Assembly: GCA_018333815.1 (NCBI GenBank)
Contig: JAGXSN010000147.1
Coordinates: 1-32,233 of the forward strand
From: Sulfuritalea sp.
Lineage (GTDB): Bacteria > Pseudomonadota > Gammaproteobacteria > Burkholderiales > Rhodocyclaceae
Direction: 5' to 3'
DNA: 32,233 nucleotides
The notes beneath the pieces were generated by a model. It worked only from the letters and a program-made list of their open reading frames with translations, was not told the origin of the DNA and did not search any database. Below, in pieces: positions 16,414 to 25,630 of the stretch. Position numbers and translations under genes: made by a program. The stretch's first letter is position 1. Each line of letters starts with the position of its first letter.

Positions 16414-16779
16414 TCAGTGCTCGCCCTTGGTGCGGCGAATCCCGGCCATGCGGTTGCCTTGCTTTTGCGGTCCGCCATAGGGAAACAGGACGTGCAGGTA
16501 ATGGTTGTTGCCGCGTTCCGGGCCCCAGATCTCGCGGAAGTGCTTGATCATGTCGCGCACCTGACCCTGCACCTGATGCTCGGCATAATGGTCGCGGATG
16601 AAACGGATCACCTCCCAGTGCTCTTCGGTGAGTTCCAGTCCTTCCTTCTTTGCCAGGGCGACGGCAAAGGCCTGCGACCACTGGTTCATATCCTGGATGT
16701 AGCCCTCCTGGTCGGTAGCAATGAGTTTGCCATCGACGTCGATATAGTCCGTGCGAATCGCGAAGGGGTTGGTTTGCAT
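16414..16779 (-). CDS. DsrC/TusE family protein lacking cysteines
   Basis: IDVDGKLIATDQEGYIQDMNQWSQAFAVALAKKEGLELTEEHWEVIRFIRDHYAEH...YLHVLFPYGGPQKQGNRMAGIRRTKGEH: DsrC fold signature, no Cys in the protein. Confidence 0.88.
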   Translation of the reverse strand: MQTNPFAIRTDYIDVDGKLIATDQEGYIQDMNQWSQAFAVALAKKEGLELTEEHWEVIRFIRDHYAEHQVQGQVRDMIKHFREIWGPERGNNHYLHVLFPYGGPQKQGNRMAGIRRTKGEH

Positions 16780-16789
16780 GGCATCCTTT

Positions 16790-17194
16790 CTATAGGGTCG
16801 AAACATAAGCCGCGAGGTTCTTGATCTCCTCGTCCGAGAGGTCCTTGGCCCACGGCGCCATCAAATCGGTCAGCGGCCCGATCTGACTTCCCGCGCGATA
16901 AGCGATGAGCATCGCCGCAACCCACTCCTCGGGACGCCCTGTGATCGCTGGGGTGAACTTGCCGCCGATGCCGAGTCGGTGGTGGCATAGCCGGCAGATG
17001 GATTCATACTTGTCCATGCCGGCGCGCACGACAGCGGCGCGCGCCGGGTCGACGGCTTGCAGCCGCTCCAGTTTGGCCATGTCCGGGCCCTTCCGCTTCT
17101 CTGCATCGCCGCTCTGGATGATCCCCTGCAGCGCGAAATGCACCCCGGCGCCGATAGCCAACACCAACATGATCCAGCCGACACTACGGAACAT
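16790..17194 (-). CDS. Membrane-anchored monoheme c-type cytochrome
   Basis: N-terminal hydrophobic helix, CRLCHH heme motif, downstream DLMAPWAKDLSDEEIKNLAAYVSTL typical of class I cytochrome c. Confidence 0.9.
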   Translation of the reverse strand: MFRSVGWIMLVLAIGAGVHFALQGIIQSGDAEKRKGPDMAKLERLQAVDPARAAVVRAGMDKYESICRLCHHRLGIGGKFTPAITGRPEEWVAAMLIAYRAGSQIGPLTDLMAPWAKDLSDEEIKNLAAYVSTL

Positions 17195-17263
17195 CCTTGC
17201 ATCCTTCCCGGCTCCGCATCGGACGTTGACGGGGCGGGCGGTTGACCATGGATGCCCGGGGAG

Positions 17264-17288
17264 CCGCCGTTTCGCGCGGAAACGGCGG
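17264..17288. other. Perfect 10-bp stem hairpin between narI and the cytochrome c gene
   Basis: ccgccgtttc-gcgcg-gaaacggcgg; no adjacent T-tract on the minus strand. Confidence 0.7.
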
Positions 17289-17308
17289 CATGTCCGTCCG
17301 CCACCCGT

Positions 17309-18019
17309 TCAACGTGCGACGAGATTCCGCTTGGTCCGCACGATCTGATAGGAGCGGGCCAGATAGCCGATCGGGAAGCTCCAGACATGAACCAGGCGGG
17401 TGAAGGGGAACAACAGGAACAGCGTCAAACCGAAGAACAGGTGGATCTGAAACACCATTTCGGCACTGGCGACCAACTCCGGCTTGGGATCGAACAACAC
17501 GATGCTCTTGGCCCATTGCGCCATTGCCATCATGGTGTCGGCGCTGCCCTGCGCGGCGTGGTGCGCGGTGGTGAATGTCGTGGCCAGGCCGAAGCCAAGA
17601 GTTACCAGCACCCAGATCAGGATGAAGGTATCCGAAGTCCGGCTGGCAGCGCTCACGCGCCGGTTCGTCAGGCGGCGGATCAGCAACATCAAACCGCCGA
17701 TCATGCACAGCAGGCCGAGGAAGCCGCCGCCGTACATCGCGATGTCCTGCTTGCCGAGCGAGGACAGACCGATGGCCTCCCAGACCGCATAAGGGGCCAG
17801 CAGGCCGATCAGGTGGCCGAAGAAGATGCCGATCACGCCAATGTGAAACAGGTTGCTGGCAAGTCGCATGTTCGCGTTGGAAAGGAGCTGGCTCGACGCG
17901 CTGGTCCAGCCATACTGCTCGCGGTCGAAACGGATCCAGCTGCCGATCACGAACACGCTCAGGCAGATATAGGGATAGATCCCGAAGATCAGATTGTTCC
18001 AGCCGAAGATTTCGTTCAT
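17309..18019 (-). CDS. narI: Respiratory nitrate reductase gamma subunit
   Basis: MNEIFGWNNLIFGIYPYICLSVFVIGSWIRFDREQYGWTSASSQLL...HIGVIGIFFGHLIGLL...FPFTRLVHVWSFPIGYLARSYQIVR. Confidence 0.97.
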   Translation of the reverse strand: MNEIFGWNNLIFGIYPYICLSVFVIGSWIRFDREQYGWTSASSQLLSNANMRLASNLFHIGVIGIFFGHLIGLLAPYAVWEAIGLSSLGKQDIAMYGGGFLGLLCMIGGLMLLIRRLTNRRVSAASRTSDTFILIWVLVTLGFGLATTFTTAHHAAQGSADTMMAMAQWAKSIVLFDPKPELVASAEMVFQIHLFFGLTLFLLFPFTRLVHVWSFPIGYLARSYQIVRTKRNLVAR

Positions 18020-18029
18020 TTCTTGCTCC

Positions 18030-18581
18030 TTAAGCAGCCAAACGGGAAGGTGTGGCGTGGCTTTTCAAACGGGTGAGGGTGGCGCGGCTCCTGACGATGG
18101 CAACCAGCGGCGCGTAGGGGCTGCCGGCCTTCGTCAGGTTGTCGGCCAGAACCGTCAGCACCTTGTGGGCGTCGGCCAGGAAGGCCGTGGCTTCGCTTTC
18201 GTCCAGTGTCGCGACGAATTCGAGGATCAGCGGCAGGTAGTCGGGCAGTTCGTTGGCCGCCACCTTCATGCCGTAGTCCTTGTACAACTCGCCAAGATCG
18301 ATCAGGGCCGGACCGCGGTTCCTGTCGTTGTCGTCGCCGAACAGGTGATGCGTCAAATGCAGGCTGTGCTCCGGCGCCAAGTCGAAGGTTTTGACGTAAC
18401 CCGCCTGCCGTTCGGTCAACGACATGCCGGTCAGGTGGTCGAGGAACGTGTCGAGCGTTCCCTTTTCCGCCGCATCGACGGCGGGATCGCGCGCGACCTC
18501 GGCGCGGATCTCATCGACGTGGTCGAGCAGCGCCTGATCGGGGTAGTCGAGCAGCGCCGAAATGATTTTGTAGATGGACAT
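18030..18581 (-). CDS. narJ: Nitrate reductase molybdenum cofactor assembly chaperone
   Basis: MSIYKIISALLDYPDQALLDHVDEI...HLTGMSLTERQAGYVKTFDLAPEHSLHLTHHLFGDDNDRNRGPALIDL; between narH and narI. Confidence 0.96.
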   Translation of the reverse strand: MSIYKIISALLDYPDQALLDHVDEIRAEVARDPAVDAAEKGTLDTFLDHLTGMSLTERQAGYVKTFDLAPEHSLHLTHHLFGDDNDRNRGPALIDLGELYKDYGMKVAANELPDYLPLILEFVATLDESEATAFLADAHKVLTVLADNLTKAGSPYAPLVAIVRSRATLTRLKSHATPSRLAA

Positions 18582-18594
18582 ATGGATTCTCCCG

Positions 18595-20139
18595 TCAACG
18601 GTCGGCCGGGGGCGCCAACTCGGCCGGCTCCGGCGTCTCCTTGCGGCGGCGCGGGAACAGGGTGATCTTGCTGATGCCGAGCGACGAATCGTTGCCGAAG
18701 GTGAAGCCGTTCTGGCCCTGGAAACCGTAGGCGTCGTCCATGCGCTCTTCCTGATGGCTGGTCGGGATGACGAAACGGTCTTCGTAGTTGGCGATCGCCA
18801 GATAGCGATACATCTCCTTCACCTGCTCCTCGGTGATGCCGGCGGCCTCCAGCGCGCGGGTGTCGACCATGCCCTCGACATTCAGCGAGCGGTAGTAGCT
18901 GCGCATTGCGATCATGCGGTTGAGTGCGACGCGGATCGGCTCTTCCTTGCCCGCGGTCATCAAGTTGGCGAGATACTTGGTCGGTGTGCGCATCGCGCTG
19001 GCGAGCGGGATGGCGCCGTCCGGACCGACCGGCAGCTTGCCCTGGTCGATTTGCGACAGCACCGGCGAGAGGGGCGGCACATACCACACCATCGGCAGCG
19101 TGCGGTACTCGGGGTGCAGTGGAAAGGCGATCTTCCAGTCGATGACCATCTTCCAGATCGGCGACTTCTGCGCGGCGACGATCCAGTCTTCGTTGATGCC
19201 CTCGGCACGCGCCGCGGCGATCACTGCCGGATCGTTCGGGTCCAGGAATATCTTGCAGTGCGCCTCGTACAGATCCTGCTCGTTGCCGATGCTGGCCAAC
19301 TCCTCGATGCGGTCGGCGTCGTAGAGCATGATGCCGTTGTAGCGGATGCGGCCGACGCAGGACTCCGAGCACACCGTCGGCATGCCGGACTCGACGCGCG
19401 GATAGCAGGCGATGCACTTCTCGGCCTTGCCGGATTCCCAGTTGTAGTACACCTTCTTGTAAGGGCAGGCGCTCTGGCAGAAACGCCAGCCGCGGCACTT
19501 GTCCTGGTCGACCAGCACGATGCCGTCCTCTTCCCGCTTGTAGAGCGAGCCGGAGGGACAGGCGGCGACGCAGGCCGGGTTCATGCAGTGGTTGCAGATG
19601 CGCGGCAGGTAGAGGTTGAAGCTGTTCTCGAACTGGCCGAGCATCTCCTTCTGGATGTTTTCCAGGTTCTTGTCCACGCTGCGCTTGGCGAACTCGCCGG
19701 CCAGGTCGTCTTCCCAGTTCGGGCCCCAGGTGATCTTCTCCATGGGGTCGCCGGTAAGCATCGACAGCGGCCGTGCGGTTGGCGCCGCCTCGGACAGCGG
19801 CGCGTTCTGCAGGCGCGCGTAGTTGTAGGTGAAGGGCTCGTAGTAGTCGTCGATCTGCGGCAGATCGGGGTTGGCGAAGATGTTGAGCAGCTTCGCGGCG
19901 CGGCCGCCCGACTTGAGCTCCAGCTTGCCGTTCCTGAGTTCCCAACCGCCTTTCCACATCTCCTGGTTTTCCCACTGCTTCGGATAACCGATGCCGGGCT
20001 TCGATTCGACGTTGTTGAACCAGACGTATTCGACGCCCTTGCGGTTGGTCCAGGTATTTTTGCAAGTTACCGAGCAGGTATGGCAGCCGATGCACTTGTC
20101 CATGTTGAAGACAAAGGCGAACTGAGCGCGTACTTTCAT
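18595..20139 (-). CDS. narH: Nitrate reductase beta subunit
   Basis: MKVRAQFAFVFNMDKCIGCHTCSVTCKNTWTNRKGVEYVWFNNVESKPGIGYPKQWENQ; multiple ferredoxin-type Cys clusters. Confidence 0.98.
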   Translation of the reverse strand: MKVRAQFAFVFNMDKCIGCHTCSVTCKNTWTNRKGVEYVWFNNVESKPGIGYPKQWENQEMWKGGWELRNGKLELKSGGRAAKLLNIFANPDLPQIDDYYEPFTYNYARLQNAPLSEAAPTARPLSMLTGDPMEKITWGPNWEDDLAGEFAKRSVDKNLENIQKEMLGQFENSFNLYLPRICNHCMNPACVAACPSGSLYKREEDGIVLVDQDKCRGWRFCQSACPYKKVYYNWESGKAEKCIACYPRVESGMPTVCSESCVGRIRYNGIMLYDADRIEELASIGNEQDLYEAHCKIFLDPNDPAVIAAARAEGINEDWIVAAQKSPIWKMVIDWKIAFPLHPEYRTLPMVWYVPPLSPVLSQIDQGKLPVGPDGAIPLASAMRTPTKYLANLMTAGKEEPIRVALNRMIAMRSYYRSLNVEGMVDTRALEAAGITEEQVKEMYRYLAIANYEDRFVIPTSHQEERMDDAYGFQGQNGFTFGNDSSLGISKITLFPRRRKETPEPAELAPPADR

Positions 20140-20170
20140 TGGTGTCTCCTGATTTGGTCCGATTGCACGA

Positions 20171-23100
20171 TCAACGCTTGCCGATGCCGGGCGGGTTGAG
20201 CTGCGCCTCGCGTTCCGGGGTCAGCGGGCGTTCCAGCCAGTCGACGTCCTTGTCGGCGACCTTGTGCAGCAGCACCATCGTGTCCCGGTTGACGCCCACG
20301 GGGCCCATGTAGTTGAAGGAATACGCGAGCTGCACGTAGCCGCCGATCATGTGCGTCGGCTTCACGACGACGCGGGTGACCGAATTCAGGATGCCGCCGC
20401 GCTTGCCGGTGGTGTGGGAGCCCGGCACGTTCACGTTCTTCTCCTGGGCGTGATACATCAGCGCCATGCCGAGCGGCACGCGCTGCGAGACCACCGCGCG
20501 CGCGACCGTGGCGCCGTTGCTGTTGACCGCCTCGACCCAGTCGTTGTCCTCGATGCCCACTTGCTTGGCGTCACCCTCGGAAATCCACACATAGGGGCCG
20601 CCGCGGAACAGCGTGAGCATGCGCAGGTTGTCCTGGTAGGTCGAATGAATGCCCCACTTGGAGTGCGGCGTGATCCAGTTGAGTTTCACGTGCGGCTTCT
20701 TCAGGACGGCCGGCGGCGTCCTTTCCAGGTCCTTCATGTCATGCGGCGGGCGATAGGCGCAAAGTCCCTCGCCGAAGTCCAGCATCCATTCGTGATCCTG
20801 GTAAAAGTGGGCCCGACCCGTCAGCGTGCGGAACGGGATGTGCTCGTGAATGTTGGTGTAACCGGACGTGTAGGACACATGCTCGGACTCGACGCCCGAC
20901 CAGGTCGGCGCGGTGATGATCTTGCGGGGCTGCACCTGAATGTCGCGGAAGGTGATCTTGTCTTCGTGACGTGCGGAGTACAGATGGTGGTGGTCGATGC
21001 CGGTTTTCCTGGACATCGCGCTCCAGGACTTGTGTGCAACCTCGCCGCAGGTCTCCGGCGCCATGCGCATCACCGCGTCGCAGACACCGATGTCGTCCTC
21101 GAGCGATGGCATCCCCTGGGAGACTCCGGCGTCCTTGACGACGCCGTTCATCACCTTGAGCTGCTCATACTCGGCCGTGGTGTTCCAGTCGACGCCCTTG
21201 ATGTTGTTGCCCAGCTTGACCATCAACGGGCCCAGCGCGATGAACTTGTTATAGGTGGAGGCGTAGTCGCGTTCGACGAGCTTGATGATCGCCATGGTCT
21301 TGCCCGGTACGGGTTCGCATTCGCCCTTCTTCCAGTCCTTCACCTGCCCGAGCGGCTGTGCGAGTTCGAAAGGCGAGTCGTGCTGCATCGGCAGCATCAC
21401 GATGTCCTTGCGTTTGCCCAGATGCTTCGCCGCCAGTCCGGAAAAGGTCTGCGCGATCGACTTGAAGATCTGCCAGTCGGACTTCGACTCCCAGGCTGGC
21501 GACACCGCCTCCGACAGCGGATGGATGAACGGATGCATGTCGGTGGTGTTGAGGTCGTTCTTCTCGTACCAGGTTGCGGTTGGCAGGACGATGTCGGAGT
21601 AGGCGCCGGTGGAGTTGAGGCGGAAGTTGATGTCAACCATCAGGTCGAGCTTGCCGATCGGCGCCTCGTCGTGCCACTTGATCAACTGGTTGTCGCGTCC
21701 GTCGCCGCTCTCCTGCAGCACGCCGTTTTGTGCGCCGAGCAGGTGCTTGAGGAAATACTCGTGCCCCTTCGCGGAGCAACCGATCAGGTTGGCGCGCCAG
21801 ACAAACAGGTTGCGCGGCCAATTCCTCTCGTTGTCCGGGTCGGCAAAGGCAACGTCGAGCGAGCCGTCCTTGAGCTTGCCGATGACATGCTTGACGATGC
21901 CGGCCTCGTCGGTCGCGCCGTTTTTCTCGGCCTCGTCGGCCAGGTCGAGGGTGTTCGCGTTCCAGTGCGGCACGGACGGCAGCCAGCCCATGCGCACCGA
22001 GGCGACGTTGTAGTCGGCCAGCGAATAGCCCTTGTTCCTGCCCTTGCCGGCGGGCGAGAGGATATCGTCGGCCCTGATGGTCTCGTAGCGCCACTGGTCG
22101 GTGTGGAAATACCAGTAGGAGGTCGAGTTCATTTGGCGCGGCGGCCGGTGCCAGTCGAGCGCGAAGGCGATCGGCGCCCAACCGGCCTGCGGTCGCAGCT
22201 TTTCCTGGCCGACGTAATGCGCCCAGCCGCCGCCCGACTGACCCACGCAGCCGCAGATGTGCAACAGGTTCATGATGCTGCGGTACTGCATGTCGTTGTG
22301 GTACCAGTGGTTGATCGCGGCGCCCAGGATCACCATCGACTTGCCGTGGGTCTTGGCGGCGTTGTAGGCGAACTCCCGACCGGTGCGCTCGAGATCGGCG
22401 GCCTTGACGCCGGTGATCTTCTCGGCCCAGGCCGGCGTGTAGGCAACGTTGGCGTCGGCGTAGCCATTGGCGACGTTGGCGCCGCCCAGGCCGCGATCGA
22501 TGCCGTACTGGGCGACCTGCATGTCGAACACGGAGGTGACGAGAACTTCCTCGCCGCTGGCGAGCCTCAGGCGGCGGGCCGGCACGTTGCGATAGAGCAG
22601 TTCGCCCTCGCCCGTCACGAAGTGCGGAAAGCCGACCGAAACGACCTCATCCCTGCCGGCGATGCAGGACAGCTCGGCTTCGATCTCCTGCTGGTCGGCG
22701 GCATTCTTCGGCAGCAGGTTCCATTTGCCTTCCTCGCCCCAGCGGAAACCGACGGAACCGTTCGGCGCGACGAAAGACCTGCTCTTGGCGTCGAAGACGA
22801 TGGTCTTCCATTCGGGGTTGTTGGTCTCGCCCAAATTGTCGGCGAAGTCGGAGGCGCGCAGGCAGCGGTCGGAGACATAGCCTGCGCCATGCTTGCGCAG
22901 CATCACCTGCACCGGCAGGTCGGTGTACTTGCGCCCGTATTCGGCGAAATACGGATCCTGCTGGTCGATGAAGAACTCCTTCAGTGCGACATGGCCCATG
23001 GCCAGGAAGGCTGCGGCGTCGGTACCTTGCCGGACCGGCATCCAAAGGTCGGAGGCCTTGCAATACTCGGCATAGTCGGGGGCCATCGAGATGACCTTGG

Positions 23101-23926
23101 CGCCCTTGTAACGCACCTCGGAAACGAAGTGGGCATCCGGCGTGCGGGTGGTCGGCAGGCTGGAGCCGCAGACGATGAGGTAGGTGGAGTTATACCAGTC
23201 GGCCGACTCGGGCACGTCGGTCTGTTCGCCCCAGGTCATCGGCGAAGAAACCGGGAGATCGCAGTACCAGTCGTAGAACGAACCGCACCCGCCGCCGATC
23301 AGCGAGAGATAGCGCGAACCGGCCGCATAGGAAATCATCGACATCGCCGGGATCGGCGAGAAACCGAAAATGCGGTCCGGCCCCCACTTCTTGGCGGTAT
23401 AGACGTTCGCCGCGGCGATGATCTCCTTGGCTTCCTCCCAGTTGGCGCGCACGAAGCCGCCGAGGCCGCGCACGGCCGTGTATTTCTTGCGTTTCTCGGG
23501 ATCGGCCTGGATGGCGGCCCACGCCTCCACGGGATCCTTGCCGGACTTGCGCTCGGCGCGGTAGAGATCGAGCAGGCGGCCGCGGATCAACGGATGTTTG
23601 ATCCGGTGCGGGCTGTAGAGATACCAGGAGAACGACGCGCCGCGCTGGCAGCCGCGCGGCTCGTGGTCGGGCAGGTCCTCGCGCGTGCGCGGATAATCGG
23701 TCTGCTGCATCTCGAACGACACGAGGCCATTCTTGACGAAGATCTTCCAGGAGCAGCCGCCGGTGCAGTTTACGCCGTGGGTCGAGCGCACGACCTTGTC
23801 GTGCTGCCAGCGATGGCGGTAGCCGTCCTCCCAGTCGCGATCCTCGTTGGTGACGATGCCGTGGTTGTTGGAAAAGGTCTCCTTCGTTTTTTCGAAGAAC
23901 CTCAGTCGATCGAGAAAATGACTCAT
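20171..23926 (-). CDS. narG: Nitrate reductase alpha subunit
   Basis: MSHFLDRLRFFEKTKETFSNNHGIVTNEDRDWEDGYRHRWQHDKVVRSTHGVNCTGGCSWKIFVKNGLVSFEMQQTDYPRTREDLPDHEPRGCQRGAS. Confidence 0.99.
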   Translation of the reverse strand: MSHFLDRLRFFEKTKETFSNNHGIVTNEDRDWEDGYRHRWQHDKVVRSTHGVNCTGGCSWKIFVKNGLVSFEMQQTDYPRTREDLPDHEPRGCQRGASFSWYLYSPHRIKHPLIRGRLLDLYRAERKSGKDPVEAWAAIQADPEKRKKYTAVRGLGGFVRANWEEAKEIIAAANVYTAKKWGPDRIFGFSPIPAMSMISYAAGSRYLSLIGGGCGSFYDWYCDLPVSSPMTWGEQTDVPESADWYNSTYLIVCGSSLPTTRTPDAHFVSEVRYKGAKVISMAPDYAEYCKASDLWMPVRQGTDAAAFLAMGHVALKEFFIDQQDPYFAEYGRKYTDLPVQVMLRKHGAGYVSDRCLRASDFADNLGETNNPEWKTIVFDAKSRSFVAPNGSVGFRWGEEGKWNLLPKNAADQQEIEAELSCIAGRDEVVSVGFPHFVTGEGELLYRNVPARRLRLASGEEVLVTSVFDMQVAQYGIDRGLGGANVANGYADANVAYTPAWAEKITGVKAADLERTGREFAYNAAKTHGKSMVILGAAINHWYHNDMQYRSIMNLLHICGCVGQSGGGWAHYVGQEKLRPQAGWAPIAFALDWHRPPRQMNSTSYWYFHTDQWRYETIRADDILSPAGKGRNKGYSLADYNVASVRMGWLPSVPHWNANTLDLADEAEKNGATDEAGIVKHVIGKLKDGSLDVAFADPDNERNWPRNLFVWRANLIGCSAKGHEYFLKHLLGAQNGVLQESGDGRDNQLIKWHDEAPIGKLDLMVDINFRLNSTGAYSDIVLPTATWYEKNDLNTTDMHPFIHPLSEAVSPAWESKSDWQIFKSIAQTFSGLAAKHLGKRKDIVMLPMQHDSPFELAQPLGQVKDWKKGECEPVPGKTMAIIKLVERDYASTYNKFIALGPLMVKLGNNIKGVDWNTTAEYEQLKVMNGVVKDAGVSQGMPSLEDDIGVCDAVMRMAPETCGEVAHKSWSAMSRKTGIDHHHLYSARHEDKITFRDIQVQPRKIITAPTWSGVESEHVSYTSGYTNIHEHIPFRTLTGRAHFYQDHEWMLDFGEGLCAYRPPHDMKDLERTPPAVLKKPHVKLNWITPHSKWGIHSTYQDNLRMLTLFRGGPYVWISEGDAKQVGIEDNDWVEAVNSNGATVARAVVSQRVPLGMALMYHAQEKNVNVPGSHTTGKRGGILNSVTRVVVKPTHMIGGYVQLAYSFNYMGPVGVNRDTMVLLHKVADKDVDWLERPLTPEREAQLNPPGIGKR

Positions 23927-23959
23927 GTATGTCTCCCAGTTAAGCTTGCCGTGATGGGT

Positions 23960-25609
23960 TTACGGGTTCTTGATTTCGGAAGCGGCACGCAGGTAGAACC
24001 ACCAGTTGATGACCACGCAAACGGCGTAGAAGGCCGCAAAGCTGTACATGGCGTACTCGGGCGTGCCGGCCTTGATCTGGGCCCCGATCACCAACGGGGC
24101 GATGAAGGAACCGTAGGCGCCGACCGCCGAGGTCCAGCCCAGCACGGGGCCGGCCTGGGTGCGGTCGAAGATCACGCCGACGGTACGGAAGGTCGAGCCG
24201 TTGCCGATGCCGGAGGCCGCGAACAGCACGACGAAGGTGACCATGAACCGGAAGAAATAGATTTCCGGCGTCGCCGACTGGTAGGCCTGCATCATGACGT
24301 AGCCGGCGTAGGCCGAGGCCACCACCATCACCACGGAAACCGCCTGAGTGACGATGGCGCCGCCGACCTTGTCGGAGATCCAGCCGCCGATCGGACGGAT
24401 CAGTGCGCCGACGAAGGGGCCGATCCAGGCGTAAGTCAGCGCAGAGGGGGCGTTGGGGTTTTTCAGTGCATGGCTCCAGGCGCCGGTGGTTGGATCGAGC
24501 GTGTGCTGGAAGCCAAAGATCACCGTGATCGACAGCGGCACCGCCATCGAGAAGCCGATGAAGGAACCGAAGGTGACGATATAGAGCGCGGTCATCGACC
24601 AGGTGTGCTTGTTCTTGAAGATCTCGAACTGCTTGGTGAGGTTGGCTTTCATGTCGCCGAAGGCGGCCAGCTTCATCACCAGCAGCGTGGCGACGATGAT
24701 CAGCGGCAGCGCCACCCACATGTTGAGCAGGCCGAGGCCGTTAGGCGCCGGCAGGTAAAGATAGAGGCCGATCCCGGCGGTAAGGAAGGCCAGACCGTAT
24801 AGCCACAGGATCTTGGCGAAGGCCGCAGCAGTCGAACCGATGCCGGGCGAAATCACCAGCAGATTGTTCATGCCGAAGAAGCTGAAGAAGGCCAGCGGCG
24901 CCAGCAGCAGCAGCCAGACAAAACCGGCGTTCTGGATGAAGGTCGGCGTGCCGGCGGCGATCTTGCCGAATATCCAGCCCGAATCCTTGACCAACTCCAT
25001 CGAGCCGCCGGCGAAGGCGCCGAACAGGCCGACGGTCATCACAAGCGGGATCGCGATCTGCATGGTGGTGACGCCGAAGTTGCCGAGGCCGGCGTTGATG
25101 CCGAGCGCCGTGCCCTGCTGGCTCTTCGGGAAGAAGGTGCTGATGTTGGACATCGAGCAGGCGAAGTTGCCGCCGCCGATGCCGGACAGCAGCGCCGCCA
25201 GCTGGAACACCCACAGCGGGGTGTTTTTGTCCTGCAGCGCGATGCCGGTCAGCATGGCCGGAATCATCAGCAGCGCAGTCGTCAGGAACACCGTATTGCG
25301 GCCGCCGGCGATGCGGATGAAGAAGGAGGCCGGAATACGCAGCGTCGCCCCGGACAGGCCGGCGATGGCCGTCAGGGTAAACAGCTCGTCGGGCTTGAAC
25401 GGAAAGCCCAGGTTGAGCATCTGCACGGTGATGATGCCCCACATCAGCCAGACGGCGAAGCCGCACAGCAGGCTGGGCACGGAAATCCAGAGGTTGCGGT
25501 TGGCGATGGATTTTCCGGTGGTCTCCCAGAAGTTCTTGTCTTCCGGGCGCCAGTCGACGATGTCCCGCTTCGAAGTCGGTGCAGGGGCCTGCGTCGTTGT
25601 CGCGCTCAT
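23960..25609 (-). CDS. narK2: MFS nitrate/nitrite transporter, NarK2-like
   Basis: DWRPEDKNFWETTGKSIANRNLWISVPSLLCGFAVWLMWGIITVQMLNLGFPF...GIGGGNFACSMSNISTFFPKSQQGTALGINAGLGNFGV. Confidence 0.93.
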   Translation of the reverse strand: MSATTTQAPAPTSKRDIVDWRPEDKNFWETTGKSIANRNLWISVPSLLCGFAVWLMWGIITVQMLNLGFPFKPDELFTLTAIAGLSGATLRIPASFFIRIAGGRNTVFLTTALLMIPAMLTGIALQDKNTPLWVFQLAALLSGIGGGNFACSMSNISTFFPKSQQGTALGINAGLGNFGVTTMQIAIPLVMTVGLFGAFAGGSMELVKDSGWIFGKIAAGTPTFIQNAGFVWLLLLAPLAFFSFFGMNNLLVISPGIGSTAAAFAKILWLYGLAFLTAGIGLYLYLPAPNGLGLLNMWVALPLIIVATLLVMKLAAFGDMKANLTKQFEIFKNKHTWSMTALYIVTFGSFIGFSMAVPLSITVIFGFQHTLDPTTGAWSHALKNPNAPSALTYAWIGPFVGALIRPIGGWISDKVGGAIVTQAVSVVMVVASAYAGYVMMQAYQSATPEIYFFRFMVTFVVLFAASGIGNGSTFRTVGVIFDRTQAGPVLGWTSAVGAYGSFIAPLVIGAQIKAGTPEYAMYSFAAFYAVCVVINWWFYLRAASEIKNP

Positions 25610-25630
25610 GTGCGTTGCCTCATGGTAGGG

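Noticed and set aside
20264-24802. 1512-aa plus-strand ORF opposite narG/narK2
   Set aside because: Antisense open frame caused by high-GC codon bias; low-complexity, His/Arg/Gly/Val-rich translation with no recognisable domain, while the minus strand encodes clear NarG and NarK2.
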